Of a DNA stretch of 64,000 nucleotides, positions 56,293 through 64,000 are shown piece after piece. The DNA lies in contig OZ023205.1 in NCBI GenBank assembly GCA_963995525.1, positions 59,474,000 to 59,537,999 on the forward strand. Reading direction: 5' to 3'. The notes under the pieces were generated by a model. That model ran no database searches, had not been told where the DNA came from, and saw only the letters and a list, made by a program, of their open reading frames with translations. Both the position numbers and the translations under genes were made by a program. The DNA is from Escarpia spicata. Its lineage: Eukaryota; Annelida; Polychaeta; Sabellida; Siboglinidae. Position 1 is the stretch's first letter, and every line of letters begins with the position of its first letter.

Positions 56293-56570
56293 TTGGCAAG
56301 GTTTTTCAAGTCCTACGACATACCAGTGTACCACAAACCTATCAGCACCCTGAGGTCCCTGCTGGTACACCCAAAAGACACAACAGACAAGGCAGTAAAG
56401 TGTGGGGTGGTATATGACATCCAATGCCCAGAGTGCGACCAAAACTATATAGGAGAAACAGCGAGGGCACTCGGCACACGATTTAAAGAACATCTATCGT
56501 GTCGCCAACCCTTATCAGGCCACCAGTGTTCGATGAGAGATATAAAAATGTTAGACCTCGAGGAGAACTG
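56293..56570 (+). pseudogene. GIY-YIG endonuclease domain of the Penelope-like element
   Basis: KCGVVYDIQCPECDQNYIGE then TARALGTRFKEHLS is the GIY-YIG core (VYDI..C..YIGET, R..EH) with the CPEC zinc-binding pair usual in Penelope endonucleases. It runs in a frame different from the RT end, so the ORF is broken between the domains. It continues into the right terminal repeat (LEENWHTRKIKEA). Confidence 0.92.
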
Positions 56571-56770
56571 GCATACGAGAAAGATCAAGGAGGCAGAGGG
56601 AAGTCTTCATTGAACATATATGTCGGCCAGGAGCTCCCGCCGGTCATGCTTCAGCTTGTGTTACATGAAAGAGATCATGTGACATGACCGTAAATTAAAT
56701 CTGCTGAAGACGGCCGCGAGTTGCGGCCGAAATTATACCGATAAAAAAAAGTTTCTTGATAGGTAAATAT
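56556..56770 (+). repeat. Right terminal direct repeat (pLTR) of the Penelope-like element
   Basis: See the left copy at 54,244. The coding end of the endonuclease overlaps the start of this repeat. Confidence 0.88.
56704..56732 (+). ncRNA. Hammerhead-ribozyme-like core, right repeat
   Basis: CTGAAGA, then GGCCGC pairing with GCGGCC, then GAAA. Helix II is longer than in the left copy. Several bases differ between the copies, yet the stem is kept. Confidence 0.45.
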
Positions 56771-57289
56771 ATACCCAATAATAAATAAACCATTTATAAC
56801 AAATAGTCAGTTTTTATTAGGTACAATCCTTATAGCTTTCGGGAGAATGTTTTTAAAAAATATTTGAAAAATAAAGTAAATCAGGATATAAGACGTTATC
56901 AAAACTAGGAGGTCTCTTTCTAAACGAGTAGACCTGGCACATTGGAGTCGCTCCGGTGTGCTCACAAGTCATCATGCAATGAGGCTCGAGGCTCCCCGGA
57001 GTGACGGCTAGTTTTCCATCGGCAGGACTTCGTCAGTAGCTCAAAATAATGAAAATTTGTTTCTCAAATTAAATTTGGTAACTAAGTACTGTGAACTTGA
57101 TGTTTGGTTTAACGATTTTTTTCAGAGACATATTGTTAACTCGATATTTGTTTTAAATCATTTCAATTATTTTTTTCGAATCATTGTTCATTTAATATTT
57201 GGTTTAGCTCTTATTAATTATTTCAATTCAGTTTCTTTGTGAGTCTAATTCCATATTTGGTTTAACGATTTTTCATGCTACCATCAATA
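56771..57289. other. No gene seen
   Basis: AT-rich with partial internal repetition of ATTTGGTTTA..TTCAATT near 57,060-57,270. Confidence 0.4.
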
Positions 57290-57430
57290 CGCGTCAAAGG
57301 GCAGACAAAAGCCTCAATTGGGGCGGACACACACGTCAAAGGAACACCCACGCGTCGAGGGGTAAACAAATGCATCAAGGTGGAGACACGCATCAAGGGG
57401 CATATACACTCGTCAAGGAGCAGAGATGGC
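57290..57430. repeat. Degenerate CGTCAAGG(GG)/ACACAC tandem repeat
   Basis: Six or so diverged units of about 22-25 bp built around CGTCAAAGG, GCATCAAGG and GGAGACACGC. Confidence 0.65.
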
Positions 57431-57916
57431 TTTATATATTCATTTTTTTAATGTATTTTTACTACTACAAACACAATCTTACTGCTGTAGTTGTACAGTT
57501 TGTGAATTTAGCGCATCAGTGGTGTGCAGATTGCAATGACAGTTCAATCACCAGTAACAATAATCACTGCGGAACTGTTGCTAATTTCACCATCTGCGTT
57601 CAGTTTTTCAATTACTTGTTATCTCCTATTATTGATGCATGTAAACAATTTGTAGTTGGGTTTCTGTTGAATAAGACAAAAATGATTTTGATCTTGGCAC
57701 TGGGTGTCTTTCTGTACGGTAGGCACTGCGTCTAGTCTGGTATTACATATGGTAATGCTAATGTGTATATCCTATCTATTGATATCATACAGCATTACTT
57801 ACGCCTTAGTTAGTCGTAGTAAGGCTGTTAAACTTTGTTTCAACATAGTAGGTACCTACTACGTATTTGTCGAGATTGCGGTTTTTCTCGGAATGTTGAC
57901 AAACTCACCCATTTGA
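57370..57916 (+). other. Two overlapping hydrophobic ORFs, unidentified
   Basis: The 121-codon ORF at 57,370-57,735 has hydrophobic stretches (WLYIFIFLMYFYYY; MILILALGVFLYG) and a Cys-containing loop. A +1-shifted ORF at 57,704-57,916 continues with VMLMCISYLLISYSITYALV and YYVFVEIAVFLGML. Joined, they would resemble a multi-pass membrane protein, but AT-rich DNA alone also gives such residues. No family recognised. Confidence 0.2.
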
Positions 57917-58009
57917 AAGACTCCATAACATGGCTAGACTCCCTCCCCTCCGAAGGTGTATAACCGTCAATAACTACCCACGGACCCACGCTATGCAAGT
58001 ACATCAAAC

Positions 58010-58610
58010 TTCTAAGTCACCTCGTGAAGCTGTTAGAGATGATATTGGATGGGAGGATTCGAAAGAGGGTAAAGCAAGAATTGGGTGAAAAACAACAGGG
58101 ATTCAGAAAGGGCAGAGGCACGACTGATGGGATGTTTGCAATGAGACAGCTGGTAGAGAAGAGGTTGGAGATGTAAATGGCAGTGGAATTTGTGGACCTG
58201 GATAAGGCATATGACACTGTCTCAAGAGAGATGATGACGGCAACAATGAGATGGATCAAGCAAGTGGAAGGCTTTGTGTGTCTTGGATGAATGGTTACGG
58301 AAGATAGGTATACAGAGGTAGAGATGCTTCGAGAAAGGTAGCGGGAGTCACGATGGACAAAACAATTTCGAATAAGCTGAAAGGGAAAGTCCTGAAAGCA
58401 TGTATTATACCGGCAAGCGTACGTGGCCTGGAACAATGGCGCTGACAGAATAATAACAACAGAAGTTTCAAGTGTTTTTCTTCTTCTGTATACTACGTAA
58501 CGTCATCATGTTGAGGGTTATAAGTTTGTGAGAACAACTGAAATATGGAGAGGGGGCTGCTGACAGGAAGTTATGGAGAGAAAGAACAGAATGAGTGTTT
58601 CGACAACACT
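58010..58610 (+). pseudogene. LINE RT with internal deletion
   Basis: LLEMILDGRIRKRVKQELGE then QQGFRKGRGTTDGMFAMRQL and EFVDLDKAYDTVSREMM give the RT entry and catalytic motif A. The sequence then jumps to VEGFVCLG-x-MVTED and KGKVLKACIIPASVRGLEQW, which belong after the RT core in this LINE type. The segment with the second catalytic site is missing. Stops are also present. Confidence 0.82.
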
Positions 58611-59774
58611 ATACCTGACCCTCACCCCTGTAGAGGGAACAAGGAGGAAGAGCATAACTACCCTGCAGTGTAGGCCCGCTTCTATTCATAGCACTGGTGT
58701 GTAGTGATTCGGAAAAGTGGACGTAGAATCGATTGAATGGTCACGACTTCGACTTTATAATTACGACTTCAACTACAAAGATTTTTACTATACGTCGACC
58801 TCAACTATGCAACTTCGTTTTCGATTACCAAATGGCCGGTTTTTATTAACTGTCCGATGGATGGCCGTCAATAGAAGTGTAGATTAACGGGTTTGCTTGG
58901 AGGGAAACCGCATGGCAACATGACATGCAGACGGACATGTGTTGACGGTCTAGACAAGCAGCCCAAACCCGTTGCCGTGACGTGCAAACGTATACGGATG
59001 TAGCATCGCCTGGATGGCCTCGTTTTTAGCTACATCTACATGACCACGATATTCGATTCATGGTCTGACCCTATACAGATGGTGGGAAACATGCACTTTC
59101 AAACCCCAACCATTTCAGACATCGCCTAATGACTTTCGTGTCTATACGCACGAATCAAACACGTCAACGGGAAATGCATATAAGATTGTGGCACCGTTAG
59201 TCCACAAAGGTGATCGCAATGAAGACGAATGAAGAAGAATGGTTTTATTTGACCGATCAAATAATATGCAACAATAAAATAATTATGTCAAAGAAATCAC
59301 AATTTTACATGATATAGACAATTAGTATAATGAACAAACAGGAAATCAGGCTCTTCTAAGATTGCTTTCAAAGTCGCTATCGAGGAACCACCTTTCCATG
59401 TGAAATTAAGTTAAATAAGTTGGTCAAACAAATTACATTCTTCTACAGAAGAAAACAAAGAATTTATTAAATTTAAACGTACCTTGCGTACGTTTGGTCT
59501 GCAGATGTTCCTATAACATGCGCCGGCGCGCGTCAGTGTCAGATATGCCAACCATTACGATTTGCGCGTAATCATTACGATATTGTGCCCCCCCCTCACC
59601 CCATTACGCAGTTACGATGCGTAGATCAATCATTACGCTCCCCGTGCTTTTCAGTACAAAAAATGTGTAAGTCTAATTTTGCCCGTAACTACGGTATAGG
59701 GCCTGTAAGTCTCGTGCTTCGTTTTCGACCTGGAGTCATCTGGCGACATCGATCTATTTACGGTGGTTTAAATA
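58611..59774. other. No gene seen
   Basis: ATTACGA-rich short repeats (CATTACGAT, ATCATTACG) near 59,555-59,635; otherwise anonymous. Confidence 0.4.
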
Positions 59775-59888
59775 ATGGGAATATGTTTTGTTTTTGGTTG
59801 TAATCATCAGAGTTTTTCCAAATCTTGTTCTTTTTTCCGGTTTCCGACAGATGATCACAAGTTGAAGCAGTGGGGAAAACGTTTGCCG
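59775..59888 (+). CDS. THAP-type zinc-finger first exon (orphan)
   Basis: MGICFVFGCNHQSFSKSCSF then FRFPTDDHKLKQWGKRLP, followed by a GTAAGA donor. The C-x4-C pair near the start, the F-x-FP block and the W are the first half of a THAP DNA-binding domain, found in cellular regulators and in P-element-type transposases. The second half (Cys, His, AVPTIF-like end) is not seen before LINE sequence begins at about 59,940. It is an exon fragment, or the gene has been interrupted. Confidence 0.72.
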
Positions 59889-59949
59889 GTAAGAATGTTC
59901 GTGGTAATCATGCACCTTAATAACATTGTTATGACGATTTGACGATCCA

Positions 59950-60295
59950 CGGACCATAGTGGCGACTTTGACTCTATTGACAATGACAACAATGCATTAT
60001 TTCGCCCAGTACGACATGTTATTGAACTCACACTCACACATGTCGGCCACTGGGGTCGAAGAACATCAGTGGCTTCAGTCATCCGTCTCCAGATCACTCT
60101 GTCTGCCATTGCCGTATTCCTTCGTCTCTAGACCCACATCTTCCTTTAAGCAGTCGATGTAAGTTGCTGCTGGTCTTCCTGCCTTGGTTCTTCCATGTGT
60201 CGGTTGCCACAAGATGGTCTTAGATGCCATTTCGTCCTTATGTCTGCAGCAGTGTCCGGCAAATCTCAATCGTCTTCTTCTTATTTTATATATTT
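59950..60295 (-). pseudogene. LINE (RTE-like) ORF C-terminus on the - strand
   Basis: RFAGHCCRHKDEMASKTILW then QPTHGRTKAGRPAATYIDCL and EDVGLETKE form the conserved C-terminal block of an RTE-related LINE group. The end follows after a frame shift: MADRVIWRRMTEATDVLRPQ. The 5' part is absent. Confidence 0.78.
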
Positions 60296-60545
60296 ATTTT
60301 ATTGAACTAATGCATATTTTTGGGTGATTGTGTGTATCGCGCGATCATTGTTTGGTGTCGTGTTTCGGCAGTGTAATCTGATGCAAACACGGCATGGCGT
60401 CTTCAGAAAAAGGACGTTCACAGGCCCTACACTCAAGTCAAAAGGATTAAAACAGTGGACCAAAGGTTCAAGAAAGAATACATTGTCAAATACCTCGTGT
60501 TGATCTCACGAGTTAGTAGTTGCCATGCATTTTGCACATTTAATA
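60296..60545. other. No gene seen
   Basis: Anonymous sequence. Confidence 0.4.
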
Positions 60546-60892
60546 TAGTGGCTGGAGCATTGTGGGCACCTACAGTGGCTGTCTAATATCTGCCACTTAG
60601 TGGCTGGAACATTGTGGGCACCTACAGCTAGTGGCTGTCCAACTCTTCTACTTAGTGGCTGGAACATTGTGGGCACCTTCAGTGGCTGTCCAACATCTTC
60701 CGCTTAGTGGCTGGAGCATTGTGGGCACCTACAGTGGCTGTCCAACATCTTCCACTTAGTGGCTGGAGCATTGTGGGCACCTACAGTGGCTGTCCAACAT
60801 CTTCCACTTAGTGGCTGGAGCATTGTGGGCACCTACAGTGGCTGTCCAACATCTTCCACTTGATAGTGGCTGGAATATAATGGGCAACTACA
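60546..60892. repeat. 52-bp minisatellite, about 6.5 units
   Basis: Units contain AGTGGCTGGAGCATTGTGGG then CACCTACAGTGGCTGTCCAA and CATCTTCCACTT. The central three are identical; the outer ones are diverged. Confidence 0.95.
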
Positions 60893-61022
60893 TAAACAAG
60901 AGAAAACACCGCTGCATACCCTATCATGCCGTCGGTGTTTACCATGACTGTCTTCAGCTTTCGTGATAATGGCAAACCCGCGAGATCATTACTCTGACTT
61001 ATGGTTGCAAATTGACATCTCT

Positions 61023-64000
<2,978 letters not shown>

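Overview
The window is animal nuclear DNA, most likely from a marine invertebrate (a lophotrochozoan such as a mollusc is a reasonable guess, not a proof). Genes are split by GT-AG introns. There are degraded non-LTR retrotransposons, a Penelope-like element with a GIY-YIG endonuclease, tRNA-derived SINEs, MITE-like palindromes and long microsatellites. No bacterial-type operon, rRNA gene or CRISPR array is present.

The dominant structure is a large segmental tandem array. It fills about 17.72-39.36 kb on the + strand and 1-3.60 kb in the opposite orientation, where it runs off the left edge. Each unit combines a 47-bp minisatellite, a long purine tract (GGGA and GA repeats), a conserved 77-codon ORF, a conserved 39-codon ORF with a TATATA palindrome upstream, and one to several copies of a 144/147-nt exon-like block. 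That block has an acceptor (..CCTCCCAG) and a donor (AAG/GTAATC) and encodes a His/Asp-rich peptide of about 48 residues. I count 19 copies on the + strand, 17 of them full length with an open frame, and 3 on the - strand.

Directly downstream, on the same strand, are the last three recognisable exons of a gp91phox-type NADPH oxidase (NOX) at 40,434-43,289. They carry the NADPH-binding lobe, the CGP motif and the C-terminal ENF. The codon phases between the first two of these exons require one more very short exon. A 17-nt block with strong splice sites at 41,045-41,061 has the right length and phase. Whether the exon array belongs to this NOX gene is open: phase 0 of the array exons does not fit the first NOX exon if the usual acceptor is used.

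Between the two halves of the array (3.6-17.7 kb) lie mostly anonymous AT-rich sequence, pieces of non-LTR elements (RT at 7.4 kb, endonuclease/RT linker at 9.6-10.5 kb, RT on the - strand at 16 kb), a SINE, a fold-back MITE beside a tRNA-like sequence, and two exons resembling the N-terminus of a DDX54/Dbp10-type DEAD-box helicase at 13.4 and 14.3 kb.

The right third (43-64 kb) holds an acidic terminal exon on the - strand (46.2 kb) with a poly(A) signal, a SINE-split ORF1 of an SGNH-hydrolase LINE (47.9-49.3 kb), an RTE-like 3' end (52.7 kb), the Penelope-like element with direct terminal repeats (54.2-56.8 kb), an internally deleted LINE RT (58.0 kb), an orphan THAP-domain exon (59.8 kb), a LINE 3' end on the - strand (60.1 kb), and large simple repeats, including about 500 bp of TG at 61.0-61.5 kb. 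The rest shows no gene I can support.
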